A stretch of DNA of 64,000 nucleotides from JALZUR01 sp965205365 (GCA_965205365.1 CBDBGT010000005.1:496001-560000); one strand, 5' to 3'; numbered from the stretch's first letter, positions 43,291-52,620 are shown. The notes: generated by a model not told the origin, from the letters alone. Numbers and translations: made by a program.

Positions 43291-44643
43291 GTGAAAGTAA
43301 AATTTTTTGAAGAGTATTTTGGAGTTAGTTTTAATTTAGATATTGAAGAGTTTAGTGAAATTTCAACTGATACAAGAAATCTTAAAAAAGGAGCCTTGTT
43401 TATTGCGTTGAAAGGTAAAAATTTTGATGGAAATAAGTTTGCAAAAGAAGCTTTTAGTAAAGGTGCTGTGGTTGCACTGGTCTCAGATAAAAGTATAAAG
43501 GGAAGAGTTGTTGTTGTTAAGGATAGCCTTAAAAGCTTTCAAAAGCTTTCAAAGGCTTGGCAGGATCAAGTAGCACCTTTGGTTGTTGGAATAACAGGGT
43601 CAAATGGAAAAACCACATCTAAATTTTTTACAGCACAGATATTAGAAAGTTTTTTTAAAATTCGTTATTCTCCAAAAAGTTTTAACAATAGGCTTGGTGT
43701 TCCCATTACACAATCTTTATTAAAAGAGGGTGATCATATTTTAATTGCAGAAATTGGAACCAGTGCACAGGGTGAGATTTTAGAGCTTATGAATTTAGTG
43801 CAACCTCATATAGGTGTTGTGACAACAGTGGGGCCTGCTCATTTAAAAGGTTTTGGATCTGTTGATAATGTGGCGTTAGAGAAAAGTAATATCTATAAAT
43901 ATAGTAAAATTAAAAAAGGAATTTTTAATTTAGATAATAAATGGACTAAAGAAATGTTTAAGAATTTTAATGGAGAAAAAATTAGTTTTTCAACTCTAGA
44001 TCCAAGAGCAAATATTTATTTAAAAGCGGACCAGAAAGAGATTGATGAATTGACCCTGTCAGGACAAATTTTTGGTGAACAGGTTGAGTTCAAATGTAAT
44101 ATTTTTGGAAAACATAATGCTTATAATTTGATGATAGCATTAGCAGTCGGTGTAACTTTAGGTATTAAAACAAAAAAACTTGTTGAAAAGGTGCCAAGTA
44201 TAAAAACTCCATGGGGAAGGTCTCAAGTTTTAAAAAACTCTTATGGTGGTAAGGTTTTATTTGATGGGTACAATTCAAATCTTCAAAGTATGGAGGTTTT
44301 ATTTGACAGTATGAAGGATATTATAAGGTTAGGAAAGAGTGTACATTTTATTCTTGGTGAGATGTTAGAGCTTGGAGAGGCAGCATATGAAATGCACAGA
44401 GAGCTTGGGAGGAAAGCGGGGGGTTTAAAACCCACTTCAATTTTATTTATAGGCCCATCGTTTAAGCAGTTTGAAGAAGGGGTTAAGGACTCTGGATTTA
44501 ATAATAACTTAATAATATCAAGTACTTATAATGACTCCCTTGCAATAAACATTAAAACTATGTTAGACCCTAAGGAGACGGTTGTTGTTAAAGGCTCTAG
44601 AGGTATGAAGCTTGAGCGTTTTTTTAACTTTCTTGGACTTTAG
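43291..44643 (+). CDS. murF: UDP-N-acetylmuramoyl-tripeptide--D-alanyl-D-alanine ligase MurF
   Basis: Joins D-Ala-D-Ala to the tripeptide precursor. The 450-residue product has EISTDTRNLKKGALFIALKG in the N-terminal domain, VVGITGSNGKTTSKFFTAQI for ATP, the LIAEIGTSAQGEI and FDGYNSNLQSMEVLFDS motifs, and a C-terminal VVVKGSRGMKLERFF. It starts on GTG 15 bases after murE, with an AGAGAG ribosome site. Length and motif order are normal. Confidence 0.95.
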   Translation: MKVKFFEEYFGVSFNLDIEEFSEISTDTRNLKKGALFIALKGKNFDGNKFAKEAFSKGAVVALVSDKSIKGRVVVVKDSLKSFQKLSKAWQDQVAPLVVGITGSNGKTTSKFFTAQILESFFKIRYSPKSFNNRLGVPITQSLLKEGDHILIAEIGTSAQGEILELMNLVQPHIGVVTTVGPAHLKGFGSVDNVALEKSNIYKYSKIKKGIFNLDNKWTKEMFKNFNGEKISFSTLDPRANIYLKADQKEIDELTLSGQIFGEQVEFKCNIFGKHNAYNLMIALAVGVTLGIKTKKLVEKVPSIKTPWGRSQVLKNSYGGKVLFDGYNSNLQSMEVLFDSMKDIIRLGKSVHFILGEMLELGEAAYEMHRELGRKAGGLKPTSILFIGPSFKQFEEGVKDSGFNNNLIISSTYNDSLAINIKTMLDPKETVVVKGSRGMKLERFFNFLGL

Positions 44644-44687
44644 GTTTTTTAAAAAAGTTTCATTTATTATGTTATTTGGAGAACTTA

Positions 44688-45764
44688 GTGCTTTATAAAT
44701 TTTTAATTGAACACTCGTTTGATTTTTCAGGGCTGAATGTTTTTAGATATGTTTCTTTTCGAACGTTTATAACCTTTCTTTCATCTTTTTTAATTTGCTG
44801 GCTTTGGGGTCCAGCTTTTATTAGAGAATTGATTAAAAACCAAACTGGTCAGACTATTAGAGAAGATGGACCACAGTCGCATTTAAAAAAGAGTGGAACA
44901 CCAACAATGGGTGGAAAATTAATCTTAACGGGTATTTTTACGCCGGCTATTCTTTGGATGGACCTTTTAAATCCTTTAGTTCAAGTTTTGCTAGTGATTA
45001 CGCTTCTTTTTGGCTTAGTTGGGTTTTTTGATGATCATTTAAAGTTAGTTAGAAAAAGCCCTAAAGGTCTTTCTGGAAAGCTAAGGCTCTTAATTGAATT
45101 TACAGTGGTAGGTTTTGCGGTTTTGTATTTGTTTTCCACAGGGGCTATAGATGGAACTTTGTACTTCCCATTTTTTAAAAATTTAAGTTTAAGCTTAGGG
45201 TGGTTTTATATTCCATTTGCGTGTTTCGTCGTTGTAGGTACAGCTAATGCTGTTAATTTGACAGATGGTCTTGATGGTCTGGCAATTGTTCCAGTAATGG
45301 TTGCAGCATGTGCTTTTATGATTTTTTCATATGCAGCAGGGCATGTTACAATAGCAGAGTATTTAATGATTCCAGGGGTTCCAGGAGCTAGTGAACTTGT
45401 TCCTGTGTGTGCGGCTGTAGTTGCTTCTGGCATGGCTTTTTTGTGGTTTAATTCATATCCAGCCCAGGTGTTTATGGGGGATGTAGGAAGTTTAAGTCTA
45501 GGGGGATTTTTAGGTGCCATGGCAGTTTTAACAAAAAATGAAATTTTAATGATTTTATTGGGTGGGGTTTTTGTAGTAGAGGCGTTGTCTGTTATTACAC
45601 AGGTGACCTCATTTAAACTTACAGGAAAAAAAATCTTTAAAATGACTCCAATTCATCATCATTTTGAGCTTAAAGGACATGAAGAATCAAAGATTATAGT
45701 GCGATTTTGGATTATATCTATATTATTGGCAATTTTAAGTATAGCAACTCTAAAACTAAGGTAG
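44688..45764 (+). CDS. mraY: Phospho-N-acetylmuramoyl-pentapeptide transferase MraY
   Basis: Multi-span membrane enzyme that moves phospho-MurNAc-pentapeptide to undecaprenyl phosphate (lipid I). Conserved stretches are QTIREDGPQSHLKKSGTPTM, GFFDDHLKL with the metal-binding Asp pair, NAVNLTDGLDGLAI, MGDVGSLSLGG and TPIHHHFELKG. I prefer the GTG at 44688, because GGAG at 44678-44681 is six bases away. The product then begins (M)LYKFLIEHSFDFSGLNVF, as in the family. The in-frame TTG at 44676 would put the GGAG inside the gene. Confidence 0.95.
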   Translation: MLYKFLIEHSFDFSGLNVFRYVSFRTFITFLSSFLICWLWGPAFIRELIKNQTGQTIREDGPQSHLKKSGTPTMGGKLILTGIFTPAILWMDLLNPLVQVLLVITLLFGLVGFFDDHLKLVRKSPKGLSGKLRLLIEFTVVGFAVLYLFSTGAIDGTLYFPFFKNLSLSLGWFYIPFACFVVVGTANAVNLTDGLDGLAIVPVMVAACAFMIFSYAAGHVTIAEYLMIPGVPGASELVPVCAAVVASGMAFLWFNSYPAQVFMGDVGSLSLGGFLGAMAVLTKNEILMILLGGVFVVEALSVITQVTSFKLTGKKIFKMTPIHHHFELKGHEESKIIVRFWIISILLAILSIATLKLR

Positions 45765-45782
45765 AGACTGAGGTATGAAAAA

Positions 45783-47174
45783 ATGATTATTGAAAAAATG
45801 GAAGATTTAAAAGACAAAAAGATACTTATTGTAGGCTTAGGTGTAACTGGGGTTGCTGCCGCTAAGTTTTTAGCTTCTAAGGGAGCAAAGGTTGTTGTTA
45901 GTGACCATAAATCAAAGGCTGAGCTTGCAAATTATTTAGAGATTATGGAAGGTGTAAACGTAGAGTATGATCTTGGCGGACATTCTCCGAAATTGTTTTT
46001 AGACCAAGATATTGTCATGTTGAGCCCAGGCATTTCATCACAATTAAAAATCTTTGAATATGCTAGACAAAACGGAGTTCATGTTACAGGTGAATTTGAA
46101 TTTATGACTCAGTTTATTACAAAACCCATTATTGCTCTGACAGGAACAAATGGAAAAACTACGACTATTTCTTTAATTACTGAAATGTTGAAAAAATCAG
46201 GTAAGAAAGTTTGGGTGGGGGGAAACTACGGCAAGCCTGTTAGTGATTTTCTTATAAAGGAGGTAGAGACTGATGTTGTAGTTTTAGAAGTTTCAAGCTT
46301 TATGCTTGAGCATGTTGTGAACTTTAATCCGCAAAATATTGTTTTCATGAATTTAGCTGAAAATCATTTGGACCGTCATAAAACAATGGAAGAGTATGTA
46401 TATGCAAAGAGGAAAATGTTTCTTAATACAAATCAGGACACAACAAGTATTTTAAATGCTGATGATAATGCTGTTGTTGAACTTGCAAGAGATCCAGCTG
46501 TTCAGCGTGGTAGAATATTTTATTTTTCAAGAAAGTCATCATTAGAGCCACAAATTATGAATATAGGTGGAGCTATTAATATTCGAAATGAAATTAAAGT
46601 GAGAACAGGCCCAGATATTGAGGTGTTTTCTGTAGCTAAAGTTAAAATGAAGGGGCGGCATTCAATTGAAAATATTATGGCTGCAATTTTAGCTGTACGT
46701 GAACAGGGTGGAACACATGAGGCTATTCAAAAAGTTATTGATACTTATACAGGGCTACACCATAGAATTGAATATGTGCGTCGTGTAGGTGGAGTTTCAT
46801 TTTACAATGACTCTAAAGCAACAAATGTTCATGCTGTTATTAGAGCTTTAAAATCTTTTGATGAAAATGTAATTTTAATTATGGGCGGCAAAGATACAGC
46901 TTTAAATTATATGCCTTTAAAAGATGAGATTAGGAAGAAAGTTAAAACATTAATTTTAGTTGGTGAGGCTAAAGAGCGTATAAATCGAGATATTGGAGAC
47001 CACTCTGAAACTTTCTTAATAGGCACATTTGATGAAGCTGTTTATTTAGCATATTCAAAGAGTAGAATAGATGATACAGTTTTGTTATCACCAGGAGCAT
47101 CTAGTTTTGATGTTTTTGATGATTATCGTGAAAGAGGGGATCACTATAAAAATTTGGTAAATTTATTTAATTAA
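45783..47174 (+). CDS. murD: UDP-N-acetylmuramoylalanine--D-glutamate ligase MurD
   Basis: Adds D-glutamate to UDP-MurNAc-Ala. The 463-residue chain starts with KILIVGLGVTGVAAAKFLAS. It has ALTGTNGKTTTISLITEMLK for ATP, FMNLAENHLDRHKTMEEYVY, and SFYNDSKATNVHAVIRALKS. GAGG at 45769-45772 precedes the ATG at 45783; an ATG five codons on is the alternative. It is the last gene of the block. ftsW, murG, murC and ftsQAZ do not follow, so the division/cell-wall cluster is cut short here. Confidence 0.95.
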   Translation: MIIEKMEDLKDKKILIVGLGVTGVAAAKFLASKGAKVVVSDHKSKAELANYLEIMEGVNVEYDLGGHSPKLFLDQDIVMLSPGISSQLKIFEYARQNGVHVTGEFEFMTQFITKPIIALTGTNGKTTTISLITEMLKKSGKKVWVGGNYGKPVSDFLIKEVETDVVVLEVSSFMLEHVVNFNPQNIVFMNLAENHLDRHKTMEEYVYAKRKMFLNTNQDTTSILNADDNAVVELARDPAVQRGRIFYFSRKSSLEPQIMNIGGAINIRNEIKVRTGPDIEVFSVAKVKMKGRHSIENIMAAILAVREQGGTHEAIQKVIDTYTGLHHRIEYVRRVGGVSFYNDSKATNVHAVIRALKSFDENVILIMGGKDTALNYMPLKDEIRKKVKTLILVGEAKERINRDIGDHSETFLIGTFDEAVYLAYSKSRIDDTVLLSPGASSFDVFDDYRERGDHYKNLVNLFN

Positions 47175-47390
47175 AGTTTATATTTTTTAAGTGATTTTTT
47201 TAAATTATTTAACTCGTATTGAAAGTATTATGAAAACTAATTCTATAGTAAATGACTTCTAGATGAATCCTAAAATAGTCAACTTTATTTAAAATGTGAA
47301 TAAAGAAAAAAACAAGAGTTTTGTATTAAATTAAGTTTGCCTCTGTTTTGTGTGCAGCATAATAATTTTAAATGTATGGAGGCAAATAAA

Positions 47391-48584
47391 ATGAAAAATT
47401 TGATACCAGCACTAATTTTATTATTATTTGTGAGCAAAGCTTTCGCAATAAAAATACAAAACCTTAAAGAACAGCTGGATGTTTTGGCTGAAGAATTTCA
47501 CAATTTAAAATTTGAAAATAAAGCAGATCAAGAGGGATTTAGTATTCAGGATAGAATTAAAAGAAATAAGATTACACAAGGAGGGTATGGAGAATTTATT
47601 TATATGGATCCTGAAGGTAAGCTTGAAGATGGAGGGCTAAATTCTAAAAAAGATGCTGTATGGGATGCTCAAAGATTTATTTTATATGTAGGGTATGATT
47701 TTTCATCTAAATGGAAGCTTTTTAGTGAGATTGAGATTGAACATGCAAAAGAAATTTATTTAGAACAAGCGTATCTTTCTTATGAGCACTCAAAACAACT
47801 TCAATTTAACGTTGGTGTTTTATTGGTTCCCGTGGGGATTACAAACCTTTATCATGAGCCGACAACATTTTTGGCTACACAAAGATCAACTGTTGAAAAA
47901 AAAATTATTCCAACTACGTGGAGAGAAAATGGTGTGTCTTTAACTGGGCAATATAAAAATTTAAGATATCAGTTTGGAATATTTAACTCACTCCTTTCTC
48001 ATGGCTTTACAAGTGATGGTGTGAGAGGAGGTCGTCAAAAAGCAAGTCAAACTGATTCAAGTGGATTGTCCTTTGCACAACAGGTGGATTATTTATTAGA
48101 TAACTATAGTTTTATGGGGTTTTCTGCTTATCATGGTAATGTGAGTGGTGTGGGTTTGGGTGTGGATCAAACAGTTTGGGATTTACATGGTAGCTTTAAG
48201 CATAAAGGCTTTGAAATGAGAGGCTTGTATACAGAGCTTTTTTTAAGTAATGTGGATAATTTAAATATTGAGTTGAATAAAACAAGGTTAGATTCTATAG
48301 CCAAGAAAATGTCTGGCTATGCTGTGGAGTTAGGGTACAATATCTTTAAAGGGTTACGAGAAGATCAGCTTATTTTTTTTATAAGGTATGAATCCTTAGA
48401 CACACAAAAAAACTTAACCCAAGGAGCTGTTAAGGATCTTTCAAAAAATCAACAAAATACTACACTGGGTACTAACTACAAACCTTTAGCAGGTTTAGTT
48501 TTTAAAGTAGACTATACAATTGGAAAAAATGAAGCCAAAACAGGTTATAATACTTGGAACTTTGGAGTGGGATGGAATTTTTAA
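47391..48584 (+). CDS. Porin-like outer-membrane protein
   Basis: About 397 residues. The ATG at 47391 has GGAGG eight bases ahead; the longer frame to 47337 has no such site. The signal peptide is LIPALILLLFVSKAFA. A short coiled coil (IKIQNLKEQLDVLAEEFHNL) follows, and then a barrel with strands such as AQRFILYVGYDFSSKWKLFS and FNVGVLLVPVGITNLYHEP. The pattern resembles OprO/P or DcaP-type porins (coiled coil before the barrel). It shares a tight operon with the FMN-binding protein and cytochrome-like protein that follow. The substrate is unknown. Confidence 0.7.
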   Translation: MKNLIPALILLLFVSKAFAIKIQNLKEQLDVLAEEFHNLKFENKADQEGFSIQDRIKRNKITQGGYGEFIYMDPEGKLEDGGLNSKKDAVWDAQRFILYVGYDFSSKWKLFSEIEIEHAKEIYLEQAYLSYEHSKQLQFNVGVLLVPVGITNLYHEPTTFLATQRSTVEKKIIPTTWRENGVSLTGQYKNLRYQFGIFNSLLSHGFTSDGVRGGRQKASQTDSSGLSFAQQVDYLLDNYSFMGFSAYHGNVSGVGLGVDQTVWDLHGSFKHKGFEMRGLYTELFLSNVDNLNIELNKTRLDSIAKKMSGYAVELGYNIFKGLREDQLIFFIRYESLDTQKNLTQGAVKDLSKNQQNTTLGTNYKPLAGLVFKVDYTIGKNEAKTGYNTWNFGVGWNF

Positions 48585-49051
48585 TAAGTTTAATATTAGT
48601 AACAACAAATGCTATGGCTGGTGATAAGATTATGAGCCATACTTTTTTTGATGCATTTCAAACTTGTAAAATAAAGAAAGAAATACTTTATTTGTCTAAA
48701 AAACAAAAAAAAAATCTTCTTAAAAAAAGTAATTTTCGCTCAATACCAGGCGTATTTAAAATGTATAATATATTATGTGGAGGGGTAAAATCAAAAGTTT
48801 TTTTATTATCAGATTTAGTTAGAACACATTATCAAAAAGTTTTTATTGTTGTAAAAGATTCTAAGATTAAAAAAATTGAAATATTTGAGTTTAAAGAACC
48901 TCAAAAATATAAGGCCCCTAAAAGTTTTGTTGATAAATTTTTAGGAAAGTCAGATTTTTTAAATATAGACGGTTTGACTGGAGCAACATTGACACGGTCC
49001 TCTCTTTTAAGGGTATCAAAACTTGCCATAGAGCTTGATAAGTTAGAATGA
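48572..49051 (+). CDS. FMN-binding (covalent flavin) domain protein
   Basis: A small exported protein of about 159 residues. The ATG at 48572 overlaps the porin end and gives the signal MEFLISLILVTTNAMA. The C-terminal part is an FMN_bind domain: VFIVVKDSKIKKIEIFEFKE and then DGLTGATLTRSSLL. The TGAT-T box is where ApbE attaches FMN through phosphoester to threonine. Such domains carry electrons outside the cytoplasm. The following gene is a membrane protein of the kind found beside flavinylated domains, so a periplasmic electron-transfer role is inferred. No apbE is seen in the window. Confidence 0.75.
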   Translation: MEFLISLILVTTNAMAGDKIMSHTFFDAFQTCKIKKEILYLSKKQKKNLLKKSNFRSIPGVFKMYNILCGGVKSKVFLLSDLVRTHYQKVFIVVKDSKIKKIEIFEFKEPQKYKAPKSFVDKFLGKSDFLNIDGLTGATLTRSSLLRVSKLAIELDKLE

Positions 49052-49461
49052 GTCAGAATGAAAAAAGATTTTTATATTTAGGGCTTGGTTTGTGTTTTTT
49101 AACAGGAATGGGAATGTTTCTAGTTGAAAATTTTTTTGAAGTTATGGATGAATTTGGTCAACAAGAGCATTGGCTTATGGATGATTTTAAAATGCTTCAT
49201 TATATATTTTCGCCACTGCTGGTGGTTTCTTTTGGAGTTTTATGGCAGGGGCATATTTTAAAAGGAATAAGAAATAAAAAGCGAGGAAAAAGGTTATCAG
49301 GCTTGTTTATACTCTCTACCATGGTTGTCCTTGTATTGACAGGGCAAACTATGCTTTTTTTGGTAAATCATGATATTAGCTATTGGGTTGGTTGGATTCA
49401 CTTAGTTACAGGAGTGTTGATTTTTGTGGGCATTTTAAAACATGCATTTAAAAAATATTAG
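49048..49461 (+). CDS. Small membrane protein, probable cytochrome b-like partner of the FMN protein
   Basis: A 137-residue protein with four hydrophobic helices (FLYLGLGLCFLTGMGMFLV, YIFSPLLVVSFGVLWQGHI, LFILSTMVVLVLTGQTMLFL, VGWIHLVTGVLIFVGILKH). Histidines sit near helix ends (MLHYIF, WQGHI, WIHLV, LKHAF), as in DUF4405-type di-haem cytochromes. It starts with a four-base overlap on the FMN protein stop. It would feed electrons across the inner membrane to the flavin. Confidence 0.6.
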   Translation: MSQNEKRFLYLGLGLCFLTGMGMFLVENFFEVMDEFGQQEHWLMDDFKMLHYIFSPLLVVSFGVLWQGHILKGIRNKKRGKRLSGLFILSTMVVLVLTGQTMLFLVNHDISYWVGWIHLVTGVLIFVGILKHAFKKY

Positions 49462-50114
49462 GTTAAAAACTCTCCAAGCTTATTTAATATGTTCCTAGGG
49501 ATTTCATGTCCACCCTGAAACCAGTTTTCATCTATAATGAGACCATTTTGAGTAAGTTTTTCAGATAGGTCTTTACCGCATTTAAAAGGAAGCACGGGGT
49601 CTTGTTTGCCGTGACTTATGAACACTTTTTTAGGGGTATCTGAGTGCTTCCAGTGATTACTATTAAGAGGGGCGCCTGATAGAGCAATGAGTCCTTTATA
49701 GCTATTTATATTAGACATAAAAACATTTGAAGCCATCATGGCTCCCTGGCTAAATCCTCCAATGTAAATAAAACCTTTTAAGTTAAGGCTTTTAATGGTG
49801 TCTTTAATGGCTTGAAGGCTTTTTTGATAATCTTTAGTATTCATTGAATAAAATTTTTCTAAAGCTTTAGTATTCATATTAGGGCTGAAGCTTGAAAAGG
49901 TTAGATTAAACCAAGCTTTTCCCCCAAACATAGCAAGCTCTGGAGGGGCAAGAGGAGCCTCAATAAAATACCAGTTTAAACTAAGTTTTAAAATTTTGGG
50001 AACTTCACAAAGTCCCATAAGATCCCTTCCATTTGCACCATAGCCATGAAGCATAACAATAGAAGGGTTGTTGGGGTTGTTTTTAATTTCATATGTTGTG
50101 AGCTTAGTGTTCAT
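49458..50114 (-). CDS. Phospholipase/carboxylesterase family alpha/beta hydrolase
   Basis: A serine hydrolase of about 218 residues. VMLHGYGANGRDLMGL is the oxyanion loop, GGFSQGAMMAS the nucleophile elbow, HGKQDPVLPF carries the aspartate and GGHEIP the histidine. This is the AphC-like carboxylesterase/thioesterase group. The ATG at 50114 overlaps the tsaC stop as ATGA; an ATG at 50126 adds four residues. No signal peptide, so it is cytoplasmic. It converges with the cytochrome-like gene, overlapping it by four bases. Confidence 0.88.
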   Translation of the reverse strand: MNTKLTTYEIKNNPNNPSIVMLHGYGANGRDLMGLCEVPKILKLSLNWYFIEAPLAPPELAMFGGKAWFNLTFSSFSPNMNTKALEKFYSMNTKDYQKSLQAIKDTIKSLNLKGFIYIGGFSQGAMMASNVFMSNINSYKGLIALSGAPLNSNHWKHSDTPKKVFISHGKQDPVLPFKCGKDLSEKLTQNGLIIDENWFQGGHEIPRNILNKLGEFLT

Positions 50115-51010
50115 TGTTTTATCCATTTTGACGATGCTTTTTGGATTCTGTTTTTTAAGGCAATCCAGTTTTTATCCATCCAATTAGGGTTGAAATAAAT
50201 AGTAATATATTTTGCCTTACCATCAACTTCTCTAAGGTAGGCATAAAAGTTATGAGAGGATTCTTTTGAAGACTCATTTAAGAAAAGTTCAATGGAGTCA
50301 TTTTTTTTACTAAATTTGTTAAGAGACTGTCGAGAAGAAAAAATATAGACAGGAGTATCAGGTTGATAATGGTTTGCTTCAGATCCTGGCACATGATTTT
50401 GTTCTTTGTAAGAAACATTTAAACCTAAAGCTTTCTCAATATCTATGTTGGTAATGTGCCCAGGTCTTAATATGGTTAATGTATCTATGTCTAAGATTGT
50501 GGATTCTATTCCAATGTTACAGCGTCCACCGTTTAAAACATCAACCTGTGGAAGTGTTGTTAAGACGTGTTGAGCGCTGGTGGGGCTTACTTTCTTAAAT
50601 ATATTAGCGCTTGGTGCGGCTAAAGGAGACCCAACTCCTTGAATGACTTTTTGAAATAAATCTGATTGAGGAATGCGGATAGCTACGGACTCTAAATCTG
50701 ATGTTATAAGATTAGAAACAAGGTCTTTGTTTTTTTTAGAAACAAGAGTTAAAGGGCCTGGCCAAAAAGTATGAGCTAGTTTTTTTAAAGTTGGACTTGG
50801 ATTGTCAAAAAGTTTAAATGCCATTTTGAAATTAGAAGCATGGACAATAAGAGGGTTGGTTAAAGGTCTTTTTTTTATTTCAAAAACCTTTTTAAGGGTA
50901 TGGAGTTGGTCAATAGGAGAAGCTAATCCATAAACAGTTTCTGTGGGCAGCGCTACTGGAACTCCTGATTTTAAAAGTTCTATGGTTTTTTTTAGAGTAA
51001 CGAGTCCCAT
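50111..51010 (-). CDS. tsaC: L-threonylcarbamoyladenylate synthase (Sua5/YrdC type)
   Basis: Makes threonylcarbamoyl-AMP for t6A37 in ANN-decoding tRNAs. The N-terminal YrdC domain shows GVPVALPTETVYGLASPID, KKRPLTNPLIVHA, GPLTLVSKKN, ESVAIRIP, APSANIFKKVSPTSA and GGRCNIGIESTIL. A C-terminal extension of about 100 residues after PGSEANHYQPDTPVYIF makes it the long Sua5 type. It has 299 residues. It is translationally coupled to the esterase downstream. Confidence 0.93.
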   Translation of the reverse strand: MGLVTLKKTIELLKSGVPVALPTETVYGLASPIDQLHTLKKVFEIKKRPLTNPLIVHASNFKMAFKLFDNPSPTLKKLAHTFWPGPLTLVSKKNKDLVSNLITSDLESVAIRIPQSDLFQKVIQGVGSPLAAPSANIFKKVSPTSAQHVLTTLPQVDVLNGGRCNIGIESTILDIDTLTILRPGHITNIDIEKALGLNVSYKEQNHVPGSEANHYQPDTPVYIFSSRQSLNKFSKKNDSIELFLNESSKESSHNFYAYLREVDGKAKYITIYFNPNWMDKNWIALKNRIQKASSKWIKQ

Positions 51011-51065
51011 ATTATGTGCAATTAATCAGACTTGAATCTTTAAGGCAAGGGTTTATAATTTCTTT

Positions 51066-51545
51066 ATGAAGATACTATGTGTATGTTTAGGAAACATATG
51101 TAGAAGCCCAACTGCTGAAGGTATTTTAAAATACATGCTTAAAGGTAAGGGGGAGTTTTTTATAGACTCTGCAGGCACCTCAGGGTGGCATGAAGGTGAT
51201 CCCCCAGATGGGCGCTCAGTATACCATGCTGGCCTTAGAGGCTATGAGCTTAAGGGAGCCTCAAGGGCTGTAATTGAAAAAGACTTTGAAGATTTTGATG
51301 TGATTTTAGCAATGGATCAAAAAAATCAAATTCACCTTAATCAGATGTGCCCTTCACCGCGCTATAAATCTAAAATAAAATTAATTACAGACTATTGTAA
51401 ATTTCATGAGCAAGATAAAGTAAGTTTAGGCGTTCCAGATCCTTATTATAAAGGTGAAGGTGGCTTTGGAATAGTTTTAGATATTATAGAAGATGCCTGT
51501 GCTGTTTTAGTTAATGAATGGACTTCTTTAAAAAAAGAAGAATAG
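51066..51545 (+). CDS. Low-molecular-weight protein-tyrosine-phosphatase
   Basis: A 159-residue phosphatase. The N-terminal loop CLGNICRSPTAEGI is the CX5R(S) phosphate-binding site. FIDSAGTSGWHEGDPPDGRS follows and the general acid is in GVPDPYYKG. The length and order are standard for the LMW-PTP family, which acts on tyrosine kinases of exopolysaccharide systems or on arsenate. No such kinase lies nearby. It diverges from tsaC with 55 bases between them. Confidence 0.93.
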   Translation: MKILCVCLGNICRSPTAEGILKYMLKGKGEFFIDSAGTSGWHEGDPPDGRSVYHAGLRGYELKGASRAVIEKDFEDFDVILAMDQKNQIHLNQMCPSPRYKSKIKLITDYCKFHEQDKVSLGVPDPYYKGEGGFGIVLDIIEDACAVLVNEWTSLKKEE

Positions 51546-51656
51546 TATAAAAGTTTTATTCAATGTTTTAGTTTTTATCCCCTGACTTGGCCACAACACA
51601 GGACATAAAATCAAAAAAAGGAACACTGCATTTTAAGTTTTGTTAACCTCATATGG

Positions 51657-52088
51657 ATGACCACTAGATATAACAACCCTAAAGCTATTGAGTACTTTCT
51701 CAGTGAAGAATCTAGCTGCTTAGAGTCTGTAAGTTTAGATACTCAAGACAGTAAGGGCCGGGCAGCTATACTTTTAGCTGAAAAGAAAGGCTGCCCTCGT
51801 ATTGTACAAATGTTCATTGATTCTGGAGCAAGCATATGTCGCCTGATGACTTACCGAAACGAAAGCCAACAACTTTATTTCAATGACTTTTATCACAATG
51901 ACGTCGTGATAGGAAGAGATGGTAAGATGCTAAGGCTAAGGGGTCTACCTCCTATGCCAAGAGGACCAACTCCAATTGGCTATTAAAATATAGCCCCTGA
52001 TGGGAACAAGAAGAAGACAATTCTAATACTTGCTGCAAAAAATCATCAAGCTGATGCTGATGAAACTTTTAGGAACTCTGCCTTGTAG
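51657..52088 (+). pseudogene. Degraded ankyrin-repeat gene
   Basis: The frame 51657-51986 encodes 109 residues. IEYFLSEESSCLESVSLDTQ, then DSKGRAAILLAEKKGCPRIV and QMFIDSGAS fit one and a half ankyrin repeats. It then loses the pattern and stops. A second short frame, 51996-52088, contains GNKKKTILILAAKNHQ, another ankyrin helix pair. The two pieces are in the same order as in a working repeat protein but are broken by stops. No signal peptide or clear start is seen. Ankyrin proteins are often involved in host or prey interaction; this copy is inactive. Confidence 0.5.
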
Positions 52089-52620
52089 TAAATACTTGGC
52101 TTCTTGTTCCTTAATAGCTGAGCCACCTTTTTTTGACTATCAATGTTTTCAACAGAAGAAATATAACCACAATAGTTTTGTGCTATGTTAGAGCAGTTTT
52201 TTTATATATGATCAATTTATTGATAAGGTTTTATATACACTCTCCACAAAGAAAAAACCATGGACATAGAACAAAAAAATGGAATACTAGAGCCTATAAA
52301 TTATTTTGTGTAACTGCAGTTTTAAGGTTTTTTACCTTGCCAGGCTCTTAAAGAGTTTTGAGAAATTATTTATTCGCTCAACTATCTCAGGAAAAAAGTT
52401 AAATTTCATTTTAAAGCTTTCTTGTTGCTATTTTTTTTGATATCGGTGTCAAAATTCTAGACGATTTGGAGGTTTTTTTACTTCTTTTCAATTCATCACA
52501 TTTTTTCAAATTATTCCAAAAATCATGATATTCTTGCTGCAATTATAAACAAGTTCGATGCTTAAACGGAGAATAATCTCCGAAGGATTTCGGACGATAC
52601 CAAACTTGGAGAAATAAATT
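52089..52620. other. Decayed intergenic DNA
   Basis: Contains no convincing gene. It includes a 68-base copy (52327-52394) of the 3' end of the neighbouring endonuclease gene, and an inverted pair CGGAG/CTCCG (52567-52571, 52578-52582) in the leader of the small peptide gene at 52621. The 72-codon frame at 52133-52351 overlaps the repeat and has no family features. Confidence 0.5.
52327..52394 (-). repeat. Partial duplicate of the endonuclease I gene 3' end
   Basis: Sixty-eight bases nearly identical to 52894-52962. Read on the minus strand it gives FPEIVERINNF, the last residues of the nuclease, but with TCA in place of the stop codon. Similarity ends just upstream, so only the tail is duplicated. 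Confidence 0.75.

Noticed and set aside
45206..45520. Reverse-strand frame inside mraY.
   Set aside because: Shadow of the conserved membrane enzyme; composition is an artefact of the opposite strand.
52133..52351. 72-codon frame as a small gene.
   Set aside because: No ribosome site, unusual composition, and it runs through the duplicated nuclease tail.
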